Part shown: piece by piece, positions 17,030 to 29,747 of the stretch
How the letters are laid out: every line of letters starts with the position of its first letter
How positions within the stretch are numbered: the stretch's first letter is position 1
Assembly: GCF_017591435.1 (NCBI RefSeq)
Contig: NC_059296.1
Location: 31,453,425 to 31,517,424 of the forward strand
Reading direction: 5' to 3'
Source of the DNA: Portunus trituberculatus
Taxonomy: Eukaryota; Arthropoda; Malacostraca; Decapoda; Portunidae
DNA length: 64,000 bases
The notes under the pieces: model-generated
What the model was told of the DNA's origin: nothing
What the model saw: the letters and a program-made list of their open reading frames with translations, nothing else
Databases searched by the model: none
Made by a program: the position numbers and the translations under genes

Positions 17030-17240
17030 TTAACTCCTTCAGTACCATGACGCGTTTTCATATTCATTCTGCTTACTATTTGGCGATTTTATACAGCTTC
17101 AAAAACTTAAATAGTGATTAAAATAATGAAGACTGGCCATTAATCTTCTGACCTCCATAGACCCTTCCTAATGTAAACAAAATTATGTAATCACACTAAT
17201 AATTCATGTTGAAAATTCGTTCTAATATTGAAGAGGTTGA
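17030..17240 (+). mobile_element. MITE-1 copy, full length
   Basis: Starts TTAACTCCTTCAGTACCATG and ends CTAATATTGAAGAGGTTGA. Same orientation as the copy ending 209 bp upstream, with the shared interior CTTACTATTTGGCGATTTTA and GACCTCCATAGACCCTTCC. The right TTAA is mutated to TTGA. Confidence 0.88.
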
Positions 17241-18526
17241 GAAGAAAAACTCTCATTATGACTTATTGGTTTAGTTTTATGGTGCTTTGGAAATATACTT
17301 TATGAGTGAACAAAAGGTTTAAAAATATAGGTCTAAGTTAAAACTCCCATTGGGCCGCCTGTCCTCAGCAGCATTGTCCAGTAAGAGAGCATTTATGGAA
17401 AAACTGGAACGAAAACAAGACAAAACTGAAAAAAAGGAAATAGAAAACTGAAGCGTGTAATTTTTCTGACGTTCAGGTGTAAAGGTAAAAATTCTCTTCA
17501 CTTCATAGAAAACGTGTTGAGATCACTTGCATTTTTATTACATCATAAAAGTGTCTGAAAAAGCAAATTGAACGTAAAGTTAAAAAAAAAGACGCGCTCA
17601 TACAGAAATATTGGCGACAAAGTGCTTCAGGTGGAATGGGAGTGTGTGTCACGTTAGCCGTGCCTCGCAGCTCACGGAACCATGCGCGCTGACACGAAGA
17701 TTTCGCAAAAAAAAAAAAAAGGAAAACATACGCAGGCAAAAATTGCATCACTAATATATTTTTGTATCGTCCATATTGTGTTAGACTCTGAAAATCCTTA
17801 ACATTTTGCAACGGAACACTAAAGAATTGTGTCAGTAATGGAAACACGCAGTAAACTTGCCTTCAGATACATCCAATGCATTGCTGCTCATTAAGTCCTT
17901 GTTTCAGCCACGAATTGAATTAAAATATTTACCACTTTTGCTGAAATTGGTCCAAGATCGACCGTTCTGGCAGTGACGGCGCTCGCAGTGACGGCGCTGA
18001 GGTGAAACAGAGTGCAGTGTGAGTAAAGCCGCGCCACACACCCTGAATGTCACGGGGCGGGTGATCGACCAGTGAAGCACCGGCCAGTATTACCTGTCGA
18101 CCTCGTTAGCGTCAGAATGCGTGATACTTGTCTCTAGCAATATCTCGCGCAAAATGTTTTAGAAATGTATCTGTGTTTAACTCACTTTTCCTCTTCAAAA
18201 CATTCACTATTATAATTATTTCTCAATTTATATTACGTTTTATGTTGATTTTGTTTCTCTCTCTTCAAACCTTAGTGAACTTAAGCTCGCATTACTTAAT
18301 ATTCACGGAGAAGCAAATAAGGGAGTCACAAAAAAAAGCCACATGTATTTGTCAGCTGCACAATTTCCTGTCTCGCTTCCATTGATGAGCCTTTCATAAA
18401 ACTTGTCACCTCCTGAGCCTGGAAAGGTCGGGTGTCACTGGCAGTGTGTCTCTCAAAGCCACGGCGCGGCAGAAATAGAACACTCAATTGTATTCGTGAC
18501 GGTTTACGAACTCTGCCCGATAGTGA
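17241..18526. other. Unique stretch, no gene seen
   Basis: About 1.3 kb without simple repeats. Open frames up to 114 codons (17503-17847, - strand) have no recognisable similarity. A slightly GC-richer patch lies at 17950-18080. Confidence 0.5.
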
Positions 18527-18728
18527 TTGAGGTTCAGTAGTAAGACTTGTTTTCATATTAAATTCTGCTTACTATTTGGCAATCTTTTACAGCTTCAAAA
18601 ACTTATGAGGAGATTATAATAGTGAAGACTCTGGCCATTACTCTTCTGAACTCCATAATGAATATGAAATCGTCTAATCGTACCAAAATCACATGGTAAA
18701 AAAAGCCTCCCAGCACTGAAGGAGTTAA
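18527..18728 (+). mobile_element. MITE-1 copy with internal deletion
   Basis: From TTGAGGTTCAGTAGTAAGAC to CAGCACTGAAGGAGTTAA. The interior matches the family (GCTTACTATTTGGCAATCTT, ACTCTGGCCATTACTCTTCT) but lacks the usual CCCTTCCTAATG stretch after CTCCATAATG. Confidence 0.85.
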
Positions 18729-18829
18729 GTGGTATAGAGGATATAACAAGACACTGACAAACAAAACTTTCAGGGCCAGGATAAAACAAGAAATAATAGG
18801 TTGAAACTCCATAGAATTATACTTTAAAA

Positions 18830-19045
18830 AGAGTTAAGAAAGGATTGTTAGATGATTGGAGTAGATACAGTAATTAGGCTGATAGTCCCTAGTTATTAGT
18901 GAGTTTTTAGAGATTAGGTAAATTTATGGATGAGGATGATAGGTGAATAAAGACAGGTATGTTTCATAAAGGGTTTGGTTACGTCTAGGCCCGTTGCCTT
19001 TTTACAGCTTAGATTTCTTATGTTCTTATGTCTAGGTTACTGTTT
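18830..19045 (+). mobile_element. Probable retrotransposon 3' end with TTATGTTC-type tail
   Basis: Ends with GTCTAGGCCCGTTGCC, then TTTACAGCTTAGATTTCTTA and TGTTCTTATG, a short octamer-repeat tail of the kind that terminates some decapod LINEs and their SINE partners. The 5' boundary is not clear and the family assignment rests on recollection of similar tails, so confidence is modest. Confidence 0.4.
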
Positions 19046-19209
19046 CCTTGCTCCTTTTTGTCTGTTCATCTCAGGGTCTTGGAGCTGGTTGGCTGCTGAG
19101 GGAACACCGCGGCACTGAGTATGGCTGTGTCTGCTTCCTTCACGGGCACGCGGTGTTGCTACAGATGCTTGCCTCGACACTGCAATGAACACCGACCTTT
19201 AATACTGAG

Positions 19210-19423
<214 letters not shown>

Positions 19424-19859
19424 CAATTTCACCATTCCTAGCTGACGTTGAAAAGAATGTATACACACTGAGGATGATTTTAGGAATATTGACAGCATTT
19501 TGTTTTTGTGTAATATATTGTTTGTTTAACCTTCCTGTGATGCGTGACAGCGACAGGTAACGAACAATTATCTCGCTGGGGATAATTGGCCTCGCATGGC
19601 TGGTGCTGCTATGATTAGTGGCAGTAATAGTTGACAAATCACAAAGCACAGCGATACACTTTACTTGCATTGCCCCACTGGTTCACCAGGCGGAAGGCGA
19701 CACCTGGCCTCGTCTGAGCGTGTTTCACCATCCCCAGCGTCGACACAAGGCCCACACATTTATTTCTCAGTGCAAGGATAGAACAATTGCATATCTCGAG
19801 GGGCGGAGAATAATAACAGGGAATCTGGAACTGTATTCTCAAGCTGACTAGCTGACTCT

Positions 19860-20012
19860 ACAATTTCACCAGGTTCCAATGGATGTTATCGAAGTTTTCA
19901 AAGGGATTTTTAGTATTCTAGTAGTGATTTTATAAAGATTCTCCCTCATCAATGAAAAAACACTAGAGATTTTAAAATAAGTCGTAGCGAGAGACTAAAG
20001 CGTTTCAGAATA
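19860..20012 (+). mobile_element. MITE-2 fragment, right end only
   Basis: Ends AGAGACTAAAGCGTTTCAGA + ATA, the MITE-2 right terminus. The interior is diverged (GAAGTTTTCAAAGGGATTTT, AAACACTAGAGATTTT). The left terminus is missing. Confidence 0.55.
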
Positions 20013-20313
20013 CTGGCTCTGATTAACACATGAACACTGTAAAAGGACTCATCAAGGGAAACGTAGACAGGAGCCTTAGCCTTCGTAATCGGAGAGGACA
20101 AGAAGTAAAGGGCTAAAGCTTCATGCGGTTATAGGGAGAAATGAGTTATTAGAGTGGTGAAAGACGAGATGGTCTCCTTCCTAACCATTATCTTCTTCTT
20201 TTGTCTTTTCACAGATCGAGACAATACTTTTCTCAGTCACCCACATCCTACTCCGCTCCTGGGCTGAGGGCAGAGTGAACGATTGTTCTCCGCTATGAGT
20301 GAAACAGGTAAAT

Positions 20314-20346
<33 letters not shown>

Positions 20347-20497
20347 TTGGGAGAACTATAATAGGTAGAGAAAAGAGAGGAGAGCAGATGGAGAAAGAAC
20401 ACAAAGGAAGAACAAACACCAGGGAACGTGTTAGTCTGTATAACAAGTGTGTGTACCGAAGTGTGTCTTTCTTGTGTTGTTTCACTTTATGCGTCAT

Positions 20498-20703
20498 ATT
20501 CAGAAACGCTCCACGGGACCGTTTTCAAAGACTACAGAGACAAATAACCGAGTTCTAAAGAGTATTTTTTTTTTCCTATTGATAATACAGAAAATTTGTT
20601 AACATGTCACTAGAATTACAGAAACACCCTTAAAAAACCCATGCCAATTCAACTAGAGCCCTTTGAAAAGAGTGAAGGTGCGGCGCAGAAGTGTTTCAGA
20701 ATA
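20498..20703 (+). mobile_element. MITE-2 copy
   Basis: Begins ATTCAGAAACGCTCCACG and ends AGAAGTGTTTCAGAATAT, near-inverted termini of the family. The interior has TTTTCAAAGACTACAGAGAC and CTAGAGCCCTTTGAAAAGAG. Its right part is duplicated downstream (see 20613-20850). Confidence 0.8.
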
Positions 20704-20850
20704 TTTACCTGTATTGAATGATGTACGTACAAGAATTACAGAAACATCCTTAAAAACCCTTGTCATTCCAACTGGAGCCCTTTGAAAATAGTGAAGGTCC
20801 GGCGCGGAAGTGTTTCAGAATATGTACCTATATTAGATGATGTACGTACC
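20613..20850. repeat. Two-copy tandem duplication of a MITE-2 right end, 120 bp period
   Basis: GAATTACAGAAACACCCTT at 20613 recurs as GAATTACAGAAACATCCTT at 20733. Each unit ends in the MITE-2 terminus followed by the same flank, GATGTACGTAC. Because host flank is included, this is a post-insertion duplication. About nine in ten bases agree. Confidence 0.85.
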
Positions 20851-21579
<729 letters not shown>

Positions 21580-21581
21580 AT

Positions 21582-21660
21582 TTTTGCACTGTGTCTCTGA
21601 GATAGAACACCAGCTGGATTTTTTTTGCACTGTCTCTGAGATAGAACACCAGCTAGATTA
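21582..21660. repeat. Two-copy tandem duplication, ~40 bp period
   Basis: GAGATAGAACACCAGCT occurs twice, each preceded by TTTTTGCACTGT and CTCT, just after the TC tract. Confidence 0.9.
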
Positions 21661-21701
21661 AGCTACTGATAAATCATTAGTATCATCTGCACCCTTCGTC
21701 T

Positions 21702-22108
21702 TCTTCTTCTTCTTCTTCTTCTTCTTCTTCTTCTTCTTCTTCTTCTTCTTTCTTTTTCTTCTTTTCTTCTTTTCTTTTTCTTCTCTTTTTCCTTCTCCTT
21801 CTTCATTTTCTTTTCTTTTCTTCCTCATCTTCATTTCTCCTTCTTTTCTTCTTCTTCTTCTTCTTCTTCTTCTTCTTCTTCTTCTTCTTCTTCTTCTTCT
21901 TCTTCTCCTTTTCTTCTTCTTCTTCTTCTTCTTCTCCTTTTTCTTCTTCTTCTTCTTCTTCTTCTTCTTTCTTTTCTCCTTTTCTTCTTCTTTTCTTTTT
22001 CTTTTCTTCTTCTTCTCCTTTTCATTTCCTTCTTCTGTTTCTTCCTCATCTTCATCTTCTGCTTCTTTTCTTTTCTTTTCTTCTTCTTCTTCTTCTTCTT
22101 CTTCTTCT

Positions 22109-22143
<35 letters not shown>

Positions 22144-22180
22144 TTCTTTTTCTTCTTCTTCTCCTTCTTCATATTTTTCA
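21702..22180. repeat. 480 bp polypyrimidine (TTC)n region
   Basis: Blocks of (CTT)n at 21702-21750, 21845-21905, 21910-21970 and 22080-22130 are separated by TTTTC/CTCC variants. The + strand is almost purine-free. The - strand open frame is a Lys/Arg/Glu artefact. Confidence 0.95.
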
Positions 22181-22582
22181 TCATTATATCATTATTTTTA
22201 TTGTTATTACTATCATTACTATTATTACTGTTGATATTGCTGTTGTTATTCCTCTTCTTCCTTTTTCCATACTAATTTTTGGCATCGCCATTTCTAAAGT
22301 GTCGTGAGCTGGCGCCATGCATAATGCCTCGCCACTTATTCATGTCCTCAGCACCATGTTCTATTATTCGTATTTAAAGAAGATGAAATAGACAGACGGC
22401 AGAATTCACGCGGCCACAGTCAAAGTCAACATATGCTGCTTTATCGTTCGGACTCCTGTGACAAGGTTAAGGCGGGCAGAGTCTCGGTCCATAGTCGAGT
22501 AGTATTACTAGTTTTCCTTTTTTTTCTTTCAGTTTCCGAGCCTTTGATATGTTTTTCCTACAGTCTCTCGCCCTTTGATCTC

Positions 22583-22926
22583 TTTTTTTATGTAAGAGGG
22601 ATACTGGTTAAGGGCAACGAAAAGTTACATACAAAAAAAGGGAGCGAGAAGGGTTATCTAAAGTTGGAGAAGTGTTTTGAAACTTCCCTCTTAAAAGATT
22701 CAAGTCATAGGAAGGGGAAGGTAAGGTAAAGTAAGGATGCATGGTTTTCCAGTGAAAGGGATGAAAGACTAAAAATAATGGTTAACTCTTGCATTAGGGA
22801 GATTGACAGAATAGAGGTGAGAGGAAGTAGAAAGTCTTGTTCTGCTAAACCACGAGAGGAAGGGAAGCACGTAGCTAACAAGATCAGAAGACCAGTTAGG
22901 ATGAAAGTAGCAAGAGAAGATGACAA
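22583..22926 (-). mobile_element. Jockey-type LINE 3' end, 5'-truncated, frame broken
   Basis: On the - strand this runs from the C-terminal part of the reverse-transcriptase ORF through a short 3' UTR to an A-rich tail (TTTTTTTATGTAAGAGGGA on +). It shares CTCTTGCATTAGGGAG, TTCAAGTCATAGGAA and the GTTAAGGGCAAC tail motif with copies at 24459-24660, 33974-34205, 46775-47715 and 39845-40274. No continuous RT frame remains. Confidence 0.72.
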
Positions 22927-23473
22927 GCTATGAATTTACCAAATGTCAGCTTTTGTGTGACTGTCGATAAATCAGAGAACTTTTAGGGAAACAAGTAACC
23001 ACACATCTTTTTTGAAGACTGATGTACATGTAAGACAGTGATTCGTGTCCTGAACGTGATATATTTCCCTAGTGTCTTTGCTGAGCCGTGACCTTTGTTT
23101 CCAGAAATCACGAACAAAGGACTCGTTTATTGCATCGCGCTGCGTATAGAAAGACTCCACCAAGGACATTACTTCCCTCACAACACTCACATTCTCCTTC
23201 TTTATTGCCTTATGACGCCACAACAACAGGCTCTTTATGACGCGAGAACTATGACAGAGCACGTGTGAACCTTATAATGCACGCCACCACACCTTCAACA
23301 GACCGATCTCACGTTATTGAGTTACGGCGTACCAACGAAAGGTCTTTAAGGCGCTCGAGTTACTAGAAAGCGCTAACTCCTCCACATGTGAACGTTATGT
23401 ACATGGATGGCGTCACACCTTCCTTCGCACCACAGAGATTGCCAGAATATTAGAGTTTTTGCACCAAGGCATG

Positions 23474-23474
<1 letters not shown>
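22927..23474. other. Unique stretch, no gene seen
   Basis: A 96-codon - strand open frame (22972-23262) has no recognisable domain. Confidence 0.5.

Positions 23475-23536
<62 letters not shown>
23475..23536. repeat. (GT)31 microsatellite
   Basis: Perfect dinucleotide tract. Confidence 0.97.
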
Positions 23537-23537
<1 letters not shown>

Positions 23538-23589
23538 CAGAACAACACATGCAAACATTTATTGAAACACTTGCGCCACACCTCTACAT

Positions 23590-23760
23590 TTAAAACGTTC
23601 CATTTGAAATGACATTGGTGTTTTAAGAGTATTTTTATTTTTTTTTTTATTTTAGAGGCAAATTAACAAGACTTCTATATTATCTACGGGAGAAACACTC
23701 TTGAAAACTCGTCTAATCATCTCTGCGGCCTTTATTAATAGTAATGTTGAGAGAGAGAAA
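23590..23760 (+). mobile_element. MITE-2 internal/right fragment
   Basis: Carries AAATTAACAAGACTTCTATA, GAGAAACACTCTTGAAAACT and CTAATCATCTCTGCGGCCTT, the characteristic MITE-2 centre and right half. Both termini are lost. Confidence 0.65.
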
Positions 23761-23805
23761 GGCAGACTGTAGGTGACAAAACTCATGTCATCAGATTTAC
23801 GTTTG

Positions 23806-24020
23806 TATTCAGAAACGCCTTCCCCTCTCACTACGACAATTTGTCAAGGTCAGAGACAAGTAGCCGGATTTTCAAGACAGTTTGTCCTCTTAATAAACTA
23901 GAAATTTAGCCAATCTATCACCATAACCATGATAATACTCTTAAAAACATGAATATCTTCAATTGGAGCCTTTGGAAAGCAGTGATGGTGATGGTGAGAG
24001 AGCAAAGCGTTTCAGAATAC
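23806..24020 (+). mobile_element. MITE-2 copy, full length
   Basis: Left end TATTCAGAAACGCCTTCCCC, right end GAGAGCAAAGCGTTTCAGAAT. The interior keeps CTTCAATTGGAGCCTTTGG near the right end. About 215 bp, non-coding. Confidence 0.85.
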
Positions 24021-24458
24021 GAATAATGATTCCCCGCAATTCATCATATGTCATTTTCTTTACTGCTTGTATAATTGTTTGTGCTTCTTTTCTCCCCAGC
24101 TTCTATATCATTTCATCAGCTTTTATTTATTCACCAACCTACGTATATTGTTTTCCCGTTATTCCTGATATTAATATTTTTTTCAACAATGTTTTCCATC
24201 AAGATTTTATTTGTTTAGATTTTTTCACTAGTCTTTTTTTTCATTACACAATTCAGTCATTTTATTTTCTTCCAATCAACCTGTTCTTTCACTAACCTTT
24301 ATTTACATTTTTCATCAGCATTTTTTTCCAGACATTTATTTATTTTGTGTGTTCATTTACGTGGTAGTCTTCATTAGTAACCAGCTGATTTTTTTTTTTT
24401 CCACCAGCATAAACGAATACAATGCAGCACAAAAAGTCCTTTTCTGAGACGCGGATTT
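24021..24458. other. AT-rich stretch, no gene seen
   Basis: T-rich and low-complexity; the hydrophobic 110-codon frame overlapping it is compositional. Confidence 0.5.
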
Positions 24459-24660
24459 TTCTTTTTTTCTATGGCCAAGGACAACAAAAGATTAATAAAA
24501 AGGTTCATTTAGTTGCCAGTCCTCTTGCAGATCCAAGAGAGTTAGCCAAAAGAAGGGGTAAATATCTTGAAAACTCCCTCTTTAACGATGTCAAGTCATA
24601 GGAAATTGGAAATACATAAGTAAGCTGGGAGTTCCAGAGTTTACCAGAGAAAGATATGAA
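24459..24660 (-). mobile_element. LINE 3' end, minus strand
   Basis: T-rich stretch on + (the poly(A) side), then CTATGGCCAAGGACAACAAA, TTCATTTAGTTGCCAGTCCT and GATGTCAAGTCATAGGAA, shared with the other LINE copies. It joins directly to the 56 bp minisatellite. Confidence 0.72.
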
Positions 24661-24910
24661 GGATTGAGACTACTGGTTATTTCTTGCAATAGACAGGTGG
24701 ACAGAATAGGGATGAATGATTGAGAGTACTGGTCAACTCTTGCATTAGAGAGGTGGACAGAATAGTAATGAATGATTGAGAGTACTGGTCAACTCTTGCA
24801 TTAGGGAGGTGGACAGAATAGGGATGAATGATTGAGAGTACTGGTCAACTCTTGCATTAGAGAGGTGGACAGAATAGGGATGAATGATTGAGAGTACAGG
24901 TTAACTCTGA
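24651..24910. repeat. 56 bp minisatellite derived from LINE coding sequence
   Basis: About four units of GATGAATGATTGAGAGTACT + GGTCAACTCTTGCATTAG + AGAGGTGGACAGAATAGG, at a 55-56 bp period (GGTGGACAG at 24697, 24752, 24808, 24864). The same sequence occurs once in each LINE copy at 22583-22926 and 46775-47715, where it encodes part of the reverse-transcriptase C-terminus. Because 56 is not a multiple of three, the array cannot keep the frame. Confidence 0.93.
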
Positions 24911-25046
24911 GTACGAGTTTCCAGGATATGTGTATAGAATCACGACAAACTCACTCATACTTTCATGGCGTGTCTCGTTGGCTCAACATTTTCGTGCTAA
25001 GTGCTTTGAAACCCCTCATACATAAATTAATAATAACTGCGTCACG

Positions 25047-25047
<1 letters not shown>

Positions 25048-25140
<93 letters not shown>
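25048..25140. repeat. (TA)46 microsatellite
   Basis: Perfect alternating TA for about 93 bp; self-complementary and cruciform-prone. Confidence 0.97.
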
Positions 25141-25143
<3 letters not shown>

Positions 25144-25164
25144 CTTTATTTCAGCGTTTTGATA

Positions 25165-25275
25165 TTTACTGATCTATTTAGGTTAGGTTTAGTCAATCTA
25201 GGTTAGTTAAGTTAGGTTTAATTGCGTTTAGCTTAGTTGAGTTAATTCTACAGTTCGGTTCAGTTCAATTTGGCT
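25165..25275. repeat. Degenerate TTAGG-like / GGTTAG-rich stretch
   Basis: Repeated GGTTAG and TTAGTT motifs, such as TTTAGGTTAGGTTTAGTC and GTTAAGTTAGGTTTAAT. TTAGG is the usual arthropod telomere unit, but the match here is irregular and may be chance or a decayed interstitial array. Confidence 0.35.
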
Positions 25276-25280
25276 AGAGC

Positions 25281-25345
25281 AGTGGTTCCCAAACTTTCCT
25301 GAGCGAGGACCACTTGAAAGTGTGGTACATTCCCGGCGTACCACC
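25281..25345 (+). mobile_element. hAT-like transposon terminus, single end
   Basis: CAGTGGTTCCCAAACTTTCC followed by GAGCGAGGACCACTTG resembles the CAGTGGTTCTCAAACTTT terminus found in many hAT non-autonomous elements. A matching inverted terminus and an 8 bp target duplication were not found downstream, so the element is truncated or its other end has decayed. Confidence 0.5.
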
Positions 25346-25715
25346 TGCCAGCTGGTTCCAGAAAGACTCAATTCCAGCACATAGCAATTTATTCACAAGC
25401 AGAACACATATAAATGAACTAACAACAAGGAACACAACTCAATTCAGTGCGAGGGATGCATCTGTTCCTTCTCCGCCAGCTGATCGATGCCAGATTATCT
25501 TGTGTAACACAATAATCATTTTCCTGAGAAATGGGGACGGGGCTAAAATTACTAACAGAATTATTTGTAACAAAAAGTAATGATAGGTTATTGTAAAGCT
25601 CATCAAAAGTTACTGGTAAAGAATTTTTCGTCACCAAATAGAGCTAGGACTTATTGTGGACATTTACCATAGAGAAGGTAGGTCCTGTTAATACTCTTCC
25701 GTAGTGAAGTAGTTT

Positions 25716-25718
<3 letters not shown>

Positions 25719-25754
<36 letters not shown>
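25719..25754. repeat. (GA)18 microsatellite
   Basis: Perfect tract. Confidence 0.97.
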
Positions 25755-25758
<4 letters not shown>

Positions 25759-26490
25759 CAATTACGTTAACAGACACAATGCAATAAGTTAATGTTTGTT
25801 TGGTTGTCTCTTTGTTTGCCTAATTTTATTACTCTCTAGTCAGGTTGTCACAAACTCTGGCTATGATTTACAGTTTTGATATATAAAATGGATTAAATCT
25901 TTATCAAATCTCTCACCTGAGAAATATCATAATCACACTAAAAGCTCGCATGTGTGATATTAAAAGGCTAAACTTGAATACCAGCCCGAGAGAGAAAAAT
26001 GCGATTGTGATAGAAAAAATAAAAACAGAATAAAATTTAGGCGAGGATAGAAAAATTGTGACATACAGAATAAAGATATGACAGAAATAATAGATGGAAT
26101 GTAAGAGTAATGGAAGCTGAATAATACATATGAAATAAAAGAAGGAAATGGAACTTATGTGATGACAAAAGAACGAGGTCATTAAATATACAAGGTAATT
26201 AATAAATATGTAATAGAAATGATAGATGAAAAGACCAGCAGGATGATGGACCTAGATGATAGAAATAATGGATAAAGAGAAAACAAGCATGGAAATTAAA
26301 ATAATGAAAGTAATAAACATTTATCCCTTTCTTTTGGCTAACTCTCGGACATGCAAGGAGACTTAGTGGAGCTTTTTCTTTGTGTGTTTTATGTTGCCCT
26401 TGGACTGCTTTCCCCTCTCACATACAAAATGGAACACAACACAGTCATGGAAGTAATAAAAAAAAAAATGTCATTGAAGGAAGGAAATAA
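25755..26490. other. AT-rich stretch, no gene seen
   Basis: A-rich + strand, no recognised repeat or gene. Confidence 0.5.
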
Positions 26491-26763
26491 CGTGGTTGGC
26501 TTTTACGGCGATAAAAAGGCGATAAGTGAATAATAAAAGATAGAATAGAGATAAAAAAAAAAAAAACATCAGTTATATAAATAAAAAGCTGAATAACCGA
26601 ACTTCATTGATAAAAGGAATGGTTTTCATTGCTCGTGGTTGGCTTTCACGACGACAAAAAGACAATAAAATGGGTAATAAAAATACAATACAGATAAAAG
26701 ACATAAAATAAATTAATAAAAACAGAACAACCGAAATTCAGTGATAACAGGAATGGTTTTCAC
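26491..26763. repeat. Two-copy tandem duplication, 143 bp period
   Basis: CGTGGTTGGCTTTTACGGCG at 26491 recurs as CGTGGTTGGCTTTCACGACG at 26634. Both units end with GGAATGGTTTTCA. Small indels and substitutions separate them. Confidence 0.9.
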
Positions 26764-27175
26764 CGCACGCCCTCGCCACCTCTTCCTTGCTTCCACCGTC
26801 CCTCCACCCCACCCCTCACTTCCCAGGACCAACCCCATCACGCCCGGGAACTCACGTAAGGTCGCCGCCACCCAGAAGGCTTCTCGGAACACTTGAGATG
26901 CCTTGGGTTCATTGAAATAACCGTGTAATGTGTGCAGGAGCCTTGCCTACCCGTGGTGGCGTGCGGCTCAGGTGCTCCGGGCCCCTGATGCCTCGTTACC
27001 ATATAAACTGCTTCGTTATTGTGGGGGTGAGAGGCTGCATCACCTGCGCCGTGTCTCTCCCCGCCCACCGCCCACCGCCCACCGCCCGCCGCCCACAGCC
27101 TGCCATCACCACTAATCTCTTCCTTAATGTCTCTCACCTCGTCTCTCCTAGTCCCAGGGTCTCTCGGTGTCTCTT
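26764..27175. other. GC-rich stretch, no gene recognised
   Basis: Contains CCGCCCACC repeats at 27060-27095 and a CpG-richer patch at 26930-27110. No credible exon identified. Confidence 0.45.
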
Positions 27176-28085
27176 CCTTTCCCTCTTTCTCTCTCTCTCT
27201 CTCTCTCTCTCCCTCCCGCTATCTCTGTCTCCTGCCCGTTTGTGGAAATGTGTTACTCGTCCTTTTTTTTGCCAGCGCCTCGTTTCCCTGGCCATCTCTC
27301 CTCCCTCCATCGTCTCTCTGTGTCTCATCTTTCCACTCTTCCCCTCGTTAAGCACCCTTCTCTCTTCCTCCACGTCAGTTCATTCTTTCCGCCTTTTCCT
27401 TTATCTCCTTTCATTTGGTCCTCCCTCCCTAACTTTTTTTTTTCAATGTTCTTTTTTTTCTCTCTCTGATCGTCCTTCCCTCTCCCTCTCCCTCTTCCTC
27501 TCTCTCTTTCTCACTCTCTTTCTCTCCTGTTCCTCCCTTCACTTCCTCCTCATCAGTCTATCCTTTCCTCTGCTTTTATTTCTTGTTTCTCTTTATCAGC
27601 TCCATGATTTCTTCAATCGCCTGTCATTTTCTCCCTTCCTGTCACTTCCTCATCATCATTTCGTCCTTTTACTCCATTTTTATCTTGTTTTTATTCTTGT
27701 GCCTCTTTCCTTCCTTTTCCCTTATTTGGTTACAGTTTTTTTTATCATATTTTATATTTTTGTCACGTTCCTACTTTTCTATGGCCATCCTTCCCTTCTG
27801 TGTTGTCCTTCACTCCCTCGTTACCACTCTATCCTTTCCTTCTTGCCCTTCCTTTTGTCTCTCATCTCCTTTTCCTGGTTATTTTTTTCATGTCAGTCTT
27901 ATTTTCTTCTCTGTTCGATCATCCCTCCTGCCTTCCTTTCCTTCCTTGTACCTCTTCTTCCTTCCTCTTTCTCCTCCTCCTCCTCCTCCTCCTCCTCCTC
28001 CTCCTCCTCCTCCTCCTCCTCCTCCTCCTCCTCCTCCTCCTCCTCCTCCTCCTCCTCCTCCTCCACCTCCTCCTCCTCCTCCTCC
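27176..28085. repeat. 900 bp polypyrimidine zone ending in (CCT)n
   Basis: More than 800 bp of + strand C/T-rich sequence with TTTCCT/CTCC units, terminating in a near-perfect (CCT)n array at 27972-28085. It produces a 404-codon open frame of Ser/Leu/Phe, the longest in the window, which is not a gene. Confidence 0.85.
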
Positions 28086-28278
28086 ACCACGTCGCCGGCC
28101 AGCACAGGTCCTCAGGGATGCAAACAAGCGCCTGTCCTCTAATCCTGCCGCGGAGACTCTAAAGGCTAACCCAATGTAAAGTTCCCTCGTTACTTAATGA
28201 GGGAGTGCAAATAACAAGCCTTCCTGTCACAGTGTTCCTGCCTCCTCTCTTATTAGGGAATCATACGTGTCTATCACC

Positions 28279-28534
<256 letters not shown>

Positions 28535-28536
28535 TC

Positions 28537-28590
28537 TGTCCAAACAGGATTTAATTTACGTGTAGCTTGTCCAAACAGGATTTAATCTAC

Positions 28591-28658
<68 letters not shown>

Positions 28659-28683
28659 GTGTGCTGGTGGTGGAAGGAGTGTA

Positions 28684-28715
<32 letters not shown>
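28537..28715. repeat. 27 bp duplication, (TC)n and (GTCT)n
   Basis: TGTCCAAACAGGATTTAAT occurs twice (28537, 28567), followed by (TC)33 at 28591-28656 and GTCT units at 28684-28715. Confidence 0.92.
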
Positions 28716-28716
<1 letters not shown>

Positions 28717-28918
28717 ACATGTCTATACGTGTCCCTGTGTCCATTTCTTTGATTTCGACGCGGCAGCCGACTCTCCCAACTTCCCGGAGGCGACTTGCTG
28801 CAAATTCATTTAGCTGAGATGCCTCCTTTATGTTGTCCCAGCAAGGAATTCGACACTGGACGAGAAAAGAAAAAGAAAAGAAAGACATGGAAACTTTGTC
28901 CGTCTTGTGAAGAGAAGC

Positions 28919-29110
<192 letters not shown>

Positions 29111-29239
29111 CCCTCTTAAAATTTGATTCTATTATTTTTTCAAGAGCTCTCTTTATCATTCGCACCATTTCTAAGTTGTTCCATAAAATGAATCGCTGCA
29201 TGTCTCGAATTCATCTCAAGCTTACTGTTGTTAGCTTTA

Positions 29240-29597
29240 TTTCATCTTTGCCCATCCTTTTCCTCCTCCTTCTTCTCCCTTCCGATCCTCCTCTTCCTCT
29301 TCCACCTGTTCAGCCTGGTTGGTCTACTTTTATACTCTTCCTCGTCCTCCTACTATTCGTTCTATTTTTTTTTCCTTCTCCTTCTCTTCCTTCTTCTCTT
29401 CCTTCTCCTCCTCGTTCTCCTTCTTCTCCTTCTTCTCCTTTTTCTCCTTCTCCTTCTTCTCCTCCTCCTCCTCCTCCTCCTCTCCTCTCCTCCTCCTCCT
29501 CCTCCTCCTCCTCCTCCTCCTCCTCCTCCTCCTCCTCCTCCTCCTCCTCCTCCTCCTCCTCCTCCTCCTCCTCCTCCTCCTCCTCCTCCTCCTCCTC

Positions 29598-29688
<91 letters not shown>

Positions 29689-29747
29689 CTACCTACCACT
29701 GTCATTACTACTACTTCTACTACTACTACTACAACAACAACAACAAT

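Noticed and set aside
26928..28142. 404-codon open frame, the longest in the window
   Set aside because: It runs through a polypyrimidine zone; the product is Ser/Leu/Phe low-complexity and ends in a poly-Ser run from (CCT)n. No domain or codon signal.
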